From Reichenbachiella ulvae (GTDB lineage Bacteria; Bacteroidota; Bacteroidia; Cytophagales; Cyclobacteriaceae): 64,000 nt of DNA. Made by a program: the position numbers and the translations under genes. Each line of letters starts with the position of its first letter. Within the stretch, counting starts at the first letter, position 1. The stretch is from assembly GCF_025833875.1 (NCBI RefSeq), contig NZ_JAOYOD010000001.1, positions 5,367,501-5,431,500 of the forward strand, given 5' to 3'. Below are positions 43,813-52,563 of this stretch, in pieces. The notes below the pieces were generated by a model, which had not been told where the DNA came from, did not search any database, and worked only from the letters and a program-made list of their open reading frames with translations.

Positions 43813-44910
43813 GTGAGGTGCTATCTGCTTTTAGTAATAATTGCCCTTCTGTCTTTCGAGATCAAGGGACAGGAAGCAGATAGCCTTCTTTCCAAAAAGA
43901 AAAAAAACTATGCGGTGTATCCGGTGCTGGGTTACTCTCCTGAGAGTAAACTCAATCTGGGTGCGATCGCATTTTTTGTTTTGGATAAGGAAGGGACGGA
44001 AAAATCTGAATATCACAGACCCACGTCTATCACTCCCTACATTATATTCACCACCAACAAGCAAATTCAGATCAAGTCCGAATTTGATTTCTATTTCAAG
44101 AATGGATTGAACCTGGGGCTAGAGGCGCGTGTGTTCAAGTTTCCTGATTCTTATTATGGTATAGGCAATGAGAATGATCCTGACGTATTCGAGCGATATG
44201 GTAATCGCTTTGTCCAGTTTGAGGGCAAATTAATGAAGCCTTACAGCTCGAACATTTTCTATGGCTTGACCTACGATCTGCAATACAACTCTATAGAACC
44301 AGAAGCAGGAGGGTTGCTTGAGCTACAAAATCCTTCGGGGACGAACGGGGGTTGGAACATGGGGATAGGTCCAGCATTCACCTATGACTCTAGAAATAGT
44401 ACGATCTACCCGACAATGGGCCAGTTGATCAATGCTTCTGTCGCGTATTTTGGTCAGGTTTTAGGCGGGGAATATAATCATATGAAATACTCCCTGGATT
44501 TTCGCCATTACTTCGAGTTTCTAGGTCCAAAAAATGTAGTTGCCTATCAATTCAGGACAGACATGATCTCGGGTGATGAAGTACCCTTTTACAAGTTGAA
44601 TATGATGGGAGGGGAAAAGCGCTTGCGCGGCATTGAGCACAATAGATTGTACACCGATAGACAAAGTATGTATTTTCAGGTAGAGGGTAGACAGGAGCTA
44701 TTTTGGCGACTTGGGGGTGTTTTGTTCGCAGGTATGGGGCAGGTATTCAACAGCTTTTCTGATTTTGATGCTAAAAACACTAGATTCGTATATGGTTTGG
44801 GTGGACGATTTCAGGCGATCCGAGATCGAAAACTTAACATTAGATTGGATGTCGGTTTTACAGACAATGGGCAATCTGCCTTTTATTTGTCTGTGCGAGA
44901 GGCCTTTTGA
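43813..44910 (+). CDS. BamA/TamA-family outer-membrane beta-barrel protein
   Basis: A 365-residue secreted barrel of the surface-antigen D15 type. It starts at GTG, two bases after the aspS stop, with a signal peptide (residues 1-19, cut near KGQE). The remainder is alternating beta-strands (YAVYPVLGYSPESKLNLGAIA, YDSRNSTIYPTMGQ) and ends in an aromatic strand FYLSVREAF, typical for barrels recognised by BAM. No POTRA domains are present, unlike BamA, so it is a short relative of unknown cargo. The region near residue 270 with GGEKRLRGIEHNR matches the family's conserved loop-6 RGxx motif. Confidence 0.8.
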   Translation: MRCYLLLVIIALLSFEIKGQEADSLLSKKKKNYAVYPVLGYSPESKLNLGAIAFFVLDKEGTEKSEYHRPTSITPYIIFTTNKQIQIKSEFDFYFKNGLNLGLEARVFKFPDSYYGIGNENDPDVFERYGNRFVQFEGKLMKPYSSNIFYGLTYDLQYNSIEPEAGGLLELQNPSGTNGGWNMGIGPAFTYDSRNSTIYPTMGQLINASVAYFGQVLGGEYNHMKYSLDFRHYFEFLGPKNVVAYQFRTDMISGDEVPFYKLNMMGGEKRLRGIEHNRLYTDRQSMYFQVEGRQELFWRLGGVLFAGMGQVFNSFSDFDAKNTRFVYGLGGRFQAIRDRKLNIRLDVGFTDNGQSAFYLSVREAF

Positions 44911-44962
44911 AATTTGATTTATTTATTTTTGCGGTCAACCAGCAGGAAAAAGACGTTAATTT

Positions 44963-45319
44963 ATGGCGGAGAAAAAAAAATTACTGTATGTCGACGATGA
45001 GGTGGCCAACCTCAATGTGTTTAGAATAGCATTCAAGAGAAGATACCAAGTGACGACTGCAGGTAGTGCAGAAGAAGGGCTAGAACTTCTGAAAAATGAA
45101 AAGTTTGACATCATCGTCTGTGACCACAGAATGCCTGGTATGACTGGAGTAGAAATGCTTCAGATCGTAAGAGATGAATATCCTGAAATGAAGACAATCG
45201 TGATTTCCGAGTATGTCAATGATGAAATCATTCGTGAAGCAATCAAGCAATTCGGGTTAGACGGTAGCATGGGCAAGCCCTGGGATGCTGAAGAACTCAT
45301 TTCTATCATAGAAGGATAA
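44963..45319 (+). CDS. Single-domain response regulator
   Basis: A 118-residue CheY-like receiver: acidic pair D11-D12, phospho-acceptor D54 in VCDHRMPG, signalling Ser in VISEYVN and conserved Lys in GKPWD. There is no output domain, so it acts through protein contacts or as a phosphate relay. No histidine kinase is adjacent. It starts 52 bases after the barrel gene and six bases before the DUF2721 gene, with which it is likely cotranscribed. Confidence 0.9.
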   Translation: MAEKKKLLYVDDEVANLNVFRIAFKRRYQVTTAGSAEEGLELLKNEKFDIIVCDHRMPGMTGVEMLQIVRDEYPEMKTIVISEYVNDEIIREAIKQFGLDGSMGKPWDAEELISIIEG

Positions 45320-45325
45320 TTCCTT

Positions 45326-45724
45326 TTGCAGCTAGATATATCTACACCGGCCTTATTATTTCCAGCCATTACACTTTTGTTGCTGGCTTATACCAATCGT
45401 TTTTTAGGTTTAGCTTCCCTTATCCGAGATTTGCACAATCGCCATCATCAGGATCAAAATTATCAACCCGTAGTTGAGCAGATCAAAAACCTAAGAACTC
45501 GCTTGGGGATGATTAGAAGAATGCAGGCACTAGGTGTGTTGAGTTTTCTGCTGACTGTGACTTGCATGATTGCCCTTTTTCAAAAAAGTTATGAGGTGGC
45601 CAACTACCTCTTTGGTGCGGCGCTCGTAGCACTTCTACTTTCTTTGGTGTTTTCCCTTATCGAAATTCAAATCTCTACTAAGGCACTCAATATCGAGTTG
45701 AGTGATATGGAGGATAAGCTTTAA
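45326..45724 (+). CDS. DUF2721-family membrane protein
   Basis: A 132-residue protein with three membrane helices (about 7-25, 66-84, 93-113) and a charged loop between the first two with LASLIRDLHNRHH. Pattern and size fit DUF2721, of unknown function. The start is a TTG six bases after the response-regulator stop, since no ATG gives the first helix. A strong terminator follows, closing the operon. Confidence 0.75.
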   Translation: MQLDISTPALLFPAITLLLLAYTNRFLGLASLIRDLHNRHHQDQNYQPVVEQIKNLRTRLGMIRRMQALGVLSFLLTVTCMIALFQKSYEVANYLFGAALVALLLSLVFSLIEIQISTKALNIELSDMEDKL

Positions 45725-45731
45725 GGCATAA

Positions 45732-45760
45732 AAAAACCTGAGTCACCAGCTCAGGTTTTT
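45732..45760. terminator. Bidirectional terminator
   Basis: AAAAACCTGAG (45732-45742) and CTCAGGTTTTT (45750-45760) pair perfectly, with a T run on each strand. It separates the convergent DUF2721 gene and the secreted-protein gene. Confidence 0.88.
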
Positions 45761-45778
45761 CATTAAAATTGTGACAAT

Positions 45779-46576
45779 CTACTTATACAATTTTGCCTCC
45801 ATCGAATAGATGGCATCCCCATGCCAGGATTCAGTATATGCATTATACTTTTTAAAGAAGGCCTTTCTTTTTTCTTCATCAGGCCAATACGCCATGACTA
45901 GCTCTCTATTCTTGTCTGCCATTTTTTCAACATCTGCCAAGGATTTCAAAATGTAGACTTTGATTAAGTCTCGGCTGTCTGCACCATAGAAGTGACGCAT
46001 GGGATAGTAGCCCAAAATCATATCATTCTTGTGAATTACGTTTTTGTCAAACTCTTCCGAAAGCTTCATGATTTCATCCGTCGAGCCGCCTTCAGGAGTT
46101 CGTGCTATCCTGAATTTTTGCATGTACACGATCAAGCCGCTATCTGGCTTCTGAGCCAATGGTTTAGCGTTGGGTAATGCAGAATAGATTTCATCTGAGT
46201 GCATGGTCGAATAGTACTTGCTTCGCTTTTTGCCCAATGCTTGACGATCCTCTTCTTTCTTCCAGGCTTTTTCTGCTAGCTCACCACCTATTTTTCCTGC
46301 TTCATCTATGGCATTCCAGTCTTCGTACATGTTCACAAATAGGATTTCTGAATTGTCATCTGTGTAATAGTGATAAAGTGTCCATGCACCTGTGATTTTT
46401 TCATTGGGCACGACCGTCTTTTCGTGAATCTCAGTTTCTACCTCATACCACCCTTCAATAGATCCTGTAGTATCAGCAGACCAGTGTGCAGTGGAGATGG
46501 TGATCAATTGTGATTGGGCAGGAAAGAATAGTACGAGCCCTACTAGCCCAAGTAGGGATAATTTAAAGTAATTCAT
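45779..46576 (-). CDS. Secreted hypothetical protein, ABM-like
   Basis: A 265-residue protein with a signal peptide (residues 1-22). Two halves show similar pattern (LYHYYTDDNSEILFVNMYEDW and RDLIKVYILKSLADVEKMADK), suggesting a duplicated dimeric alpha/beta barrel domain (ABM-like). The function is unknown. The gene is monocistronic and faces the DUF2721 gene across a shared terminator. Confidence 0.65.
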   Translation of the reverse strand: MNYFKLSLLGLVGLVLFFPAQSQLITISTAHWSADTTGSIEGWYEVETEIHEKTVVPNEKITGAWTLYHYYTDDNSEILFVNMYEDWNAIDEAGKIGGELAEKAWKKEEDRQALGKKRSKYYSTMHSDEIYSALPNAKPLAQKPDSGLIVYMQKFRIARTPEGGSTDEIMKLSEEFDKNVIHKNDMILGYYPMRHFYGADSRDLIKVYILKSLADVEKMADKNRELVMAYWPDEEKRKAFFKKYNAYTESWHGDAIYSMEAKLYK

Positions 46577-46754
46577 AATCTTAATTGGTTAGGTAAAAAA
46601 TAATTTTCTATAAGTTAACGAATTGAAAACTATTTCTATCACTATCAGGGCGTTAATTCAGAATAATATTTGGTTTTCTTTCTTTAGATGAGAGTATTTT
46701 TGGATGGGGCTGGTAAATACGAGTGTATATTGTTGAATTCTTAGTCTGGAAGAA

Positions 46755-47486
46755 TTATGGCAATAGTAAGTTGTAGCCGTTTTGGATGAGTTCGAAATAT
46801 TTTTCTACATTGAATTGATAAAAGTAAGCTCCTTTTTTTGAACTGGATTTGTCCTTAATATCCAGTCGGTCCAGATAGCCCGCAGATAGAATTTTCTTTC
46901 TGAAGTTGCGGTCATCAAGTTCTACTTGTAGTATTTCTTGATACAGTTTCAACAACTTCGGAATGGTGAATTTTTCAGGCAATAGATTGAAGCCAATGGG
47001 TTTTCTTCTGGAGTCGTCTTGTAGGATGTGAAGTGCATCTTCTACCATTTGATTGTGATCGATGACCAAATCGGGTATTTCATCGACATTAAACCATTTG
47101 GCATTAAAAGATTTGACCAGCTCATCTTTCTGCTCATCAATTCGAATCAGACTGTAATAGCCCAGGGAAATTACTCTAGCTCCAGGATCTCGTTCTACTT
47201 CCGAATAAGATTGAAAATGTTCCAGGTAGACATCTTTAAGTCCGGTGAACTTGGTCAAGATACGCTGAGCGGCGAATTCAGCAGATTCGTCTGGTCCTAC
47301 AAAACTACCGATGAGTGACCAGTTACCAGCTTGGGGTTCAACTTGTCTTTGAAACAACAGTACCTTTAGCTTTTCTTCTTCAGGATCAAATCCAAAGATT
47401 ACATTGTCCACTGCCACAAGGATGGGCTTTCCGTCTTTGTAAGTTTCATTGTGCTGGGCAACTTTATTTTCTGAATTTTCACTCAT
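46755..47486 (-). CDS. Nudix/NrtR-type regulator, probable galactose regulator
   Basis: A 243-residue regulator: residues 20-150 form a Nudix fold (VAVDNVIFGFD, LLFQRQVEPQAGNWSLIGSFV), but the catalytic Nudix box is degenerate (AAQRILTKFTGL lacks the REUxEE core), so it binds rather than cleaves a ligand. Residues 165-243 form a winged helix (PEKFTIPKLLKLYQEIL, LDRNFRKKIL). Such NrtR-like proteins serve as sugar regulators in Bacteroidota (for example the arabinose regulator AraR). It is divergent from galE-galK-symporter-galT, and two matching palindromes lie in between. A galactose-derived ligand is inferred. Confidence 0.88.
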   Translation of the reverse strand: MSENSENKVAQHNETYKDGKPILVAVDNVIFGFDPEEEKLKVLLFQRQVEPQAGNWSLIGSFVGPDESAEFAAQRILTKFTGLKDVYLEHFQSYSEVERDPGARVISLGYYSLIRIDEQKDELVKSFNAKWFNVDEIPDLVIDHNQMVEDALHILQDDSRRKPIGFNLLPEKFTIPKLLKLYQEILQVELDDRNFRKKILSAGYLDRLDIKDKSSSKKGAYFYQFNVEKYFELIQNGYNLLLP

Positions 47487-47500
47487 AAGTCAAAGATAAT

Positions 47501-47529
47501 AATTTAAACGTTTATTGTACGTTTAAATT
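47501..47529. promoter_or_regulatory. Operator 1 of the gal locus
   Basis: AATTTAAACGT (47501-47511) and ACGTTTAAATT (47519-47529) are perfect 11-bp inverted repeats around seven bases. It sits between the Nudix regulator and galE, and is the stronger of two sites with the same spacing. Confidence 0.8.
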
Positions 47530-47531
47530 AA

Positions 47532-47550
47532 AAACGTTAAATTTACGTTT
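47532..47550. promoter_or_regulatory. Operator 2 of the gal locus
   Basis: AAACGT (47532-47537) and ACGTTT (47545-47550) repeat the core of operator 1 with the identical 7-base spacer, centred 26 bases further toward galE. The galE ATG follows 23 bases later. Confidence 0.75.
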
Positions 47551-47572
47551 AATAGTTAAAGTTTAGTAACCC

Positions 47573-48598
47573 ATGTCAAAAAAGAAGATTTTAGTAACAG
47601 GAGGTTTAGGCTATATCGGTTCTCACACAGTGGTGGAGTTGATGGAGGCTGGGTATGAAGTTCATATCGTTGATGATTTGTCGAATGCCGAGGAGAACGT
47701 ATTAGATCGGATAGAGCAGATCGTGGGGAGCCGACCGATGTTCACCGAGTTAGATTTGAAAAATGAACAGGCAGTTGAAGCATTGATTGCTGAAGGAAGT
47801 TTCGATGCGGTTGTTCATTTTGCTGCTTCTAAGTCGGTGGGGGAGTCTGCTGAGAACCCACTCTTGTACTATCACAACAATCTTCTAGGTATGGTAAGTT
47901 TGATTGCAGGAATGAAAAAACACGGTGTGTCTAACATCGTGTTTTCATCCTCTTGTACTGTATATGGTCAGCCAGATGTGCTGCCAGTTACTGAGCAGAC
48001 ACCTATTAAACCTGCAGAATCCCCCTATGGGAATACCAAAAAAGTAGGGGAGGACATACTCAGGGATAGTGCCAGGGCTTATGAGGGAATTCAAGCCATC
48101 GCTTTGCGTTACTTCAATCCTATCGGAGCGCACAGTTCTTCATTGATAGGAGAGAGACCCAAAGGAGTGCCTAACAATCTAATGCCTTATCTGATGCAAG
48201 TCGCAACTGGTGAAAGAGAGGTGTTAAGTGTGTTTGGTGATGACTATGATACACCCGATGGTACTGCAGTAAGAGACTATATCCATGTAGTAGATCTGGC
48301 TAAGGCTCATGTGATAGCTGTGGAGAGACAATTGAATGGCACGCAAAAAGAATCTTATGAATTTTTCAATCTGGGTTCAGGCTCAGGTTATTCCGTTTTA
48401 GAAATCATTCAATCTTTCGAGAAGGTGAATGGAGTGAAAGTGAATTATAAAATCGCCGATCGTAGAGCTGGTGATATTGAAAAGATATATGCTGATAATA
48501 GCTACGCTAAAAGCGAATTGGGCTGGGAAGCTCAACTGAGTCTTGATGATATGATGTCATCGGCATGGCAGTGGCAGCAAAAGTTAGAACAAAATTAA
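47573..48598 (+). CDS. galE: UDP-glucose 4-epimerase
   Basis: GalE interconverts UDP-galactose and UDP-glucose in the Leloir pathway. The 341-residue SDR protein has the NAD-binding GGLGYIGSHTVVELME, the catalytic Ser/Thr segment FSSSCTVYGQP, the YxxxK pair in PYGNTKKVGEDIL, and RYFNPIGAH. It is the first gene of a galE-galK-symporter-galT operon read from the two-operator region; galK starts nine bases after its stop. Confidence 0.96.
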   Translation: MSKKKILVTGGLGYIGSHTVVELMEAGYEVHIVDDLSNAEENVLDRIEQIVGSRPMFTELDLKNEQAVEALIAEGSFDAVVHFAASKSVGESAENPLLYYHNNLLGMVSLIAGMKKHGVSNIVFSSSCTVYGQPDVLPVTEQTPIKPAESPYGNTKKVGEDILRDSARAYEGIQAIALRYFNPIGAHSSSLIGERPKGVPNNLMPYLMQVATGEREVLSVFGDDYDTPDGTAVRDYIHVVDLAKAHVIAVERQLNGTQKESYEFFNLGSGSGYSVLEIIQSFEKVNGVKVNYKIADRRAGDIEKIYADNSYAKSELGWEAQLSLDDMMSSAWQWQQKLEQN

Positions 48599-48607
48599 GT
48601 AGGGGTA

Positions 48608-49774
48608 ATGGAAGCGACTATTGAAAAAAAAGAGGCCTTGTTGGCTAGTTACAAAGAGTTTTTTAGCGAAGAGCCAATTGTGGTGAAATCACCAGGCCGG
48701 ATCAATTTGATCGGAGAGCATACAGATTACAACGAAGGTTTTGTGATGCCTGCTGCTATCGACAAGGGAGCATATGTGTCTATCGCTAAGAGTGGCAGTG
48801 ATCAGTGCAAATTGATCGCGCTTGATATCGATGAGAGCTATGAATTTTCTATCCATGACACTCTAGCACCTGTGGAACAAGGCTGGGTCAATTATTTTCT
48901 GGGAGTAATTGATCAATACAACAAAAAGGGATTGAAACTGGAAGGCTTTCATATGGTTTTTACCAGTGATGTGCCATTGGGGGCAGGACTTTCCTCTTCA
49001 GCGGCTTTGGAATGTTCTTTTGGGTACGCATTGAGTCAGTTGTTTGGTCATGAGGTGTCATTGATCGATGTGGCACTCATGGGCCAGCAGGCTGAGCATA
49101 ATTTTGCTGGGGTCAAATGTGGGATCATGGATCAGTATGCCAGTTGCCTTGGTAGAGCCAATCACGCCGTGCTTTTGGATTGTCGCTCACTCGAACACCA
49201 ATACATCCCTTGCGAATTGGGAGAGTATCAGTTGGTATTGTTCGATACAGCTGTGAAACACAATTTGGCTAGTTCGGAGTACAATGTACGTCGGGAACAG
49301 TGCGAGAGGGGAGTGGCAGCATTGCAAACGCATTTTTCAGGAATTCATTCTTTGAGAGATGCCAATCTCGAGCAATTGAATCAGGTGAAAGACGAACTAG
49401 ATGCAAAGGTCTACGATCGATGTGCCTATGTGATCGAAGAATACATAAGAACCTTGAAGGCTGCTGAGGCTTTAAGACATGGAGACATTCATGAGTTGGG
49501 AGAGTTGATGTTTGCCACTCATGAGGGACTCAGCAAGAAGTATGAGGTGAGTTGTAAAGAGCTGGATATCCTTTATGACATAGCTCAAGAGAATGAAAAT
49601 ATAATTGGAGCCAGAATGATGGGCGGAGGCTTTGGAGGCTGTACCATCAACCTGATAAAGTCAAGTGAAGTAGAAAAAACGATTGAAGTAGTAGTCGAAA
49701 AGTATAAAGCGTTGACCGATGTGGATCTAAAATATTATCTTGTCGCCCCTGGCGATGGAGCCACTAAACTTTAA
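48608..49774 (+). CDS. galK: Galactokinase
   Basis: GalK phosphorylates galactose with ATP. The 388-residue GHMP kinase shows the galactose signature PGRINLIGEHTDYNEGFVMP, the phosphate loop VPLGAGLSSSAALECS and the third motif MMGGGFGGCTINL. The catalytic Asp is in MDQYASCLG. It lies between galE and the symporter with short gaps on both sides, one transcription unit. Confidence 0.97.
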   Translation: MEATIEKKEALLASYKEFFSEEPIVVKSPGRINLIGEHTDYNEGFVMPAAIDKGAYVSIAKSGSDQCKLIALDIDESYEFSIHDTLAPVEQGWVNYFLGVIDQYNKKGLKLEGFHMVFTSDVPLGAGLSSSAALECSFGYALSQLFGHEVSLIDVALMGQQAEHNFAGVKCGIMDQYASCLGRANHAVLLDCRSLEHQYIPCELGEYQLVLFDTAVKHNLASSEYNVRREQCERGVAALQTHFSGIHSLRDANLEQLNQVKDELDAKVYDRCAYVIEEYIRTLKAAEALRHGDIHELGELMFATHEGLSKKYEVSCKELDILYDIAQENENIIGARMMGGGFGGCTINLIKSSEVEKTIEVVVEKYKALTDVDLKYYLVAPGDGATKL

Positions 49775-49794
49775 AACTAATTACTATTTACAAC

Positions 49795-51408
49795 ATGAAT
49801 TTTTCAACGTTAGATTTTATTATTTTCGGTGCTTATTGTGCCGTGATTTTAGGAGTAGGATTGTTTGTCTCTCGAGACAAAAAAGGGCACGAAAAGAGTG
49901 CAGAGGATTATTTTTTAGCGGGTAAGTCACTGCCCTGGTGGGCGATTGGTGCATCGTTGATTGCAGCCAATATTTCAGCCGAGCAATTTATCGGTATGTC
50001 TGGTTCTGGTTTTGCTCTGGGATTGGCGATTGCTTCATACGAATGGATGGCTGCCATTACCCTTTTGATTGTAGGAAAGTACTTTCTCCCTATTTTCATC
50101 GAAAAAGGACTTTATACCATTCCTGAATTCGTAGAGAAACGATTCAGTACGAATCTGAAGACGATTTTGGCGATCTTCTGGATTGCACTCTATGTATTCG
50201 TGAATTTAAGTTCTGTATTGTATCTCGGGTCTTTGGCTCTTGAAACCATCATGGGTATCCCGATGATGTATGGAGTGATAGGACTGGCACTTTTTGCTGC
50301 TGCTTATTCCCTTTATGGTGGATTGTCAGCTGTAGCCTGGACTGATGTGATTCAGGTTATCTTCCTGGTTTTGGGAGGGTTGATTACCACGTATCTGGCA
50401 CTAGATGTAGTCTCTGATGGAGCAGGTATGATGGCTGGATTCAAACACTTAATTGATGCAGCGCCAGATCGTTTCCATATGATCTTAGAAGAATCAAATG
50501 ACCAATACATGAACCTTCCGGGTATTTGGGTATTGATAGGTGGTATGTGGGTTGCCAATATTTATTATTGGGGATTCAACCAGTACATCATTCAAAGAAC
50601 CCTGGCTGCTAAGTCACTGGAAGAATCACAAAAAGGTATTGCGTTGGCGGCCTTTTTGAAGTTGATCATTCCATTTATTGTAGTAGTACCTGGTATTGCT
50701 GCCTATGTTATCATCAACGACCCTGAAATGATGGCTAGAATCGGAGATGCGGGTCAGATGAACTTACCAGGAGTGGGACAGGCTGATAAAGCTTATCCAT
50801 GGCTGCTTCAATTGCTGCCTTCAGGACTGAAAGGAATTGCATTTGCTGCCTTGACTGCTGCAGTAGTATCATCTTTGGCCTCTATGCTTAACTCTACTTC
50901 GACGATTTTTACCATGGATATTTATAAGGAGTACATCAACAAGAATGCTTCTGAAAAACAAATGGTAAGCACAGGACGTCTGACAGCAGGTATAGCTTTG
51001 GTAGTGGCTTGTATTATGGCCCCATTGTTGGGTGGAATTGACCAGGCTTTCCAATTCATTCAGGAGTATACAGGAATCGTGAGTCCGGGTATTTTAGCGG
51101 TATTCCTACTAGGACTATTCTGGAAGAAAACGACCAACTCAGCTGCGATCTGGGGTGCAATCTTGTCTATTCCAATTGCAGTGGCATTGAAATTTGTACC
51201 TGGTATGCCTTTCATGAACCAAATGGGTTTGACAGCCATCGGTACCATGATTGTGATTGCGATCATTAGCCAGGTCACGGGTAAAGGGCAAGAAGATCCA
51301 AAGGGCATCGAGATTACCAAGGATCTATTTAAGACGAGTCCTACTTTTAATATTTCGGCATTTGTGATCTGTCTACTGACAGCCATATTATATGCCTTGT
51401 TCTGGTAA
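49795..51408 (+). CDS. Sodium:solute (sugar) symporter, SGLT-like
   Basis: A 537-residue SSS-family transporter with about 14 membrane helices. Family marks are DKKGHEKSAEDYFLAGKSLPWW, the sodium-site helix AANISAEQFIGMSGSGFA, and WTDVIQVIFLVLGG. The gene lies within the galactose operon between galK and galT, so it very probably imports galactose (or another sugar yielding it) with Na+. Sodium coupling suits a marine lifestyle and the sodium-pumping NqrF. Confidence 0.93.
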   Translation: MNFSTLDFIIFGAYCAVILGVGLFVSRDKKGHEKSAEDYFLAGKSLPWWAIGASLIAANISAEQFIGMSGSGFALGLAIASYEWMAAITLLIVGKYFLPIFIEKGLYTIPEFVEKRFSTNLKTILAIFWIALYVFVNLSSVLYLGSLALETIMGIPMMYGVIGLALFAAAYSLYGGLSAVAWTDVIQVIFLVLGGLITTYLALDVVSDGAGMMAGFKHLIDAAPDRFHMILEESNDQYMNLPGIWVLIGGMWVANIYYWGFNQYIIQRTLAAKSLEESQKGIALAAFLKLIIPFIVVVPGIAAYVIINDPEMMARIGDAGQMNLPGVGQADKAYPWLLQLLPSGLKGIAFAALTAAVVSSLASMLNSTSTIFTMDIYKEYINKNASEKQMVSTGRLTAGIALVVACIMAPLLGGIDQAFQFIQEYTGIVSPGILAVFLLGLFWKKTTNSAAIWGAILSIPIAVALKFVPGMPFMNQMGLTAIGTMIVIAIISQVTGKGQEDPKGIEITKDLFKTSPTFNISAFVICLLTAILYALFW

Positions 51409-51430
51409 AATAATAAGAATATAAATTATC

Positions 51431-52468
51431 ATGTTTGATTCAAAGGAACACTCTCACAGACGATGGAATGCTCTGACAGGAGAATGGGTACAAGTTTCTC
51501 CACACAGGTCCAAAAGACCATGGCAGGGCCAGGTAGAGAAATTGGAACAGGAAAGGAGACCTGCTCATGATCCTAACTGCTATTTGTGTGCAGGCAATGA
51601 AAGAGTGGGAGGCGAGATAAATCCTGATTATAAGGATACTTTCGTTTTCACTAATGACTTTGCTGCCTTACAGGGAGATATTCCTTCGGGGGGAGAAAAC
51701 AATGGTCTATTGAAGTCGAAAAGTGAGCGTGGGATCTGCAAAGTAATTTGCTTTTCACCAAGACACGATTTGACCATTCCAGAGATGGACGTAGATGCGA
51801 TTGCTAAAGTGATTGACCTTTGGGTTGAGCAATGTGAGGAGATTGGCAAAATGGATTATGTCAATCACATTCAGATATTTGAAAACAAAGGCAGTGTGAT
51901 GGGGTGTTCTAATCCCCATCCACATGGCCAAATATGGGCGCAAGAGTCCATTCCTGTAGAGCCGATGAAAAAGCAGTTTCAGCAGGAAAAGTATAGGTTG
52001 GATCATGGCGGTGATCTACTAGAGGATTATATCAAACAGGAACTAGAATCGAAAGAGCGTGTTCTTTTCGAGAATGAGCATATGGTGGTTTTGATTCCTT
52101 ATTGGGCAGTTTGGCCATTCGAAGCTATGATTTTGCCTAAAAAGAGAATGGCTTATATCACCGGGATGAACGACGCAGAGAAACAAGCTTTTGCGGAGGC
52201 CTATCAGCACCTGACGATCAAGTATGACAATTTGTTCGAGACTTCATTCCCTTATTCGGCAGGTATTCATCAGGCGCCTTATGACAACCGTGAGCATCCT
52301 GAATGGCATTGGCACATGTCTTTTTATCCGCCCTTACTTCGATCTGCTACGGTCAAGAAGTTTATGGTGGGCTATGAGATGTTCGCCAATCCACAAAGAG
52401 ATATAACGGCAGAGTCGGCTGCACAGCGATTAAGAGAACTATCAGATGTTCATTATTTGAAACAGTGA
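51431..52468 (+). CDS. galT: Galactose-1-phosphate uridylyltransferase
   Basis: GalT exchanges UMP between UDP-glucose and galactose-1-phosphate. The 345-residue HIT-superfamily protein has the zinc-type [12 protein letters not shown] near the N-terminus, the active-site [10 protein letters not shown] (catalytic second His) and a later zinc/iron-binding [11 protein letters not shown]. It closes the Leloir operon; no mutarotase gene (galM) is present. A strong terminator follows 15 bases after its stop. Confidence 0.97.
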   Translation: MFDSKEHSHRRWNALTGEWVQVSPHRSKRPWQGQVEKLEQERRPAHDPNCYLCAGNERVGGEINPDYKDTFVFTNDFAALQGDIPSGGENNGLLKSKSERGICKVICFSPRHDLTIPEMDVDAIAKVIDLWVEQCEEIGKMDYVNHIQIFENKGSVMGCSNPHPHGQIWAQESIPVEPMKKQFQQEKYRLDHGGDLLEDYIKQELESKERVLFENEHMVVLIPYWAVWPFEAMILPKKRMAYITGMNDAEKQAFAEAYQHLTIKYDNLFETSFPYSAGIHQAPYDNREHPEWHWHMSFYPPLLRSATVKKFMVGYEMFANPQRDITAESAAQRLRELSDVHYLKQ

Positions 52469-52482
52469 GATTCTGAAATAGA

Positions 52483-52516
52483 AAAAGCCCTTGAACCTTT
52501 CGATTCAAGGGCTTTT
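52483..52516. terminator. Terminator of the galactose operon
   Basis: AAAAGCCCTTGAA (52483-52495) and TTCAAGGGCTTTT (52504-52516) pair perfectly over 13 bp, followed by further T residues. The A run on the left lets it also end the minus-strand lipoprotein gene. Confidence 0.92.
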
Positions 52517-52563
52517 TTGTTTTGTCTAAGTCAAAGAGATTTTAAACCTCCTTGGTCTTGAGA

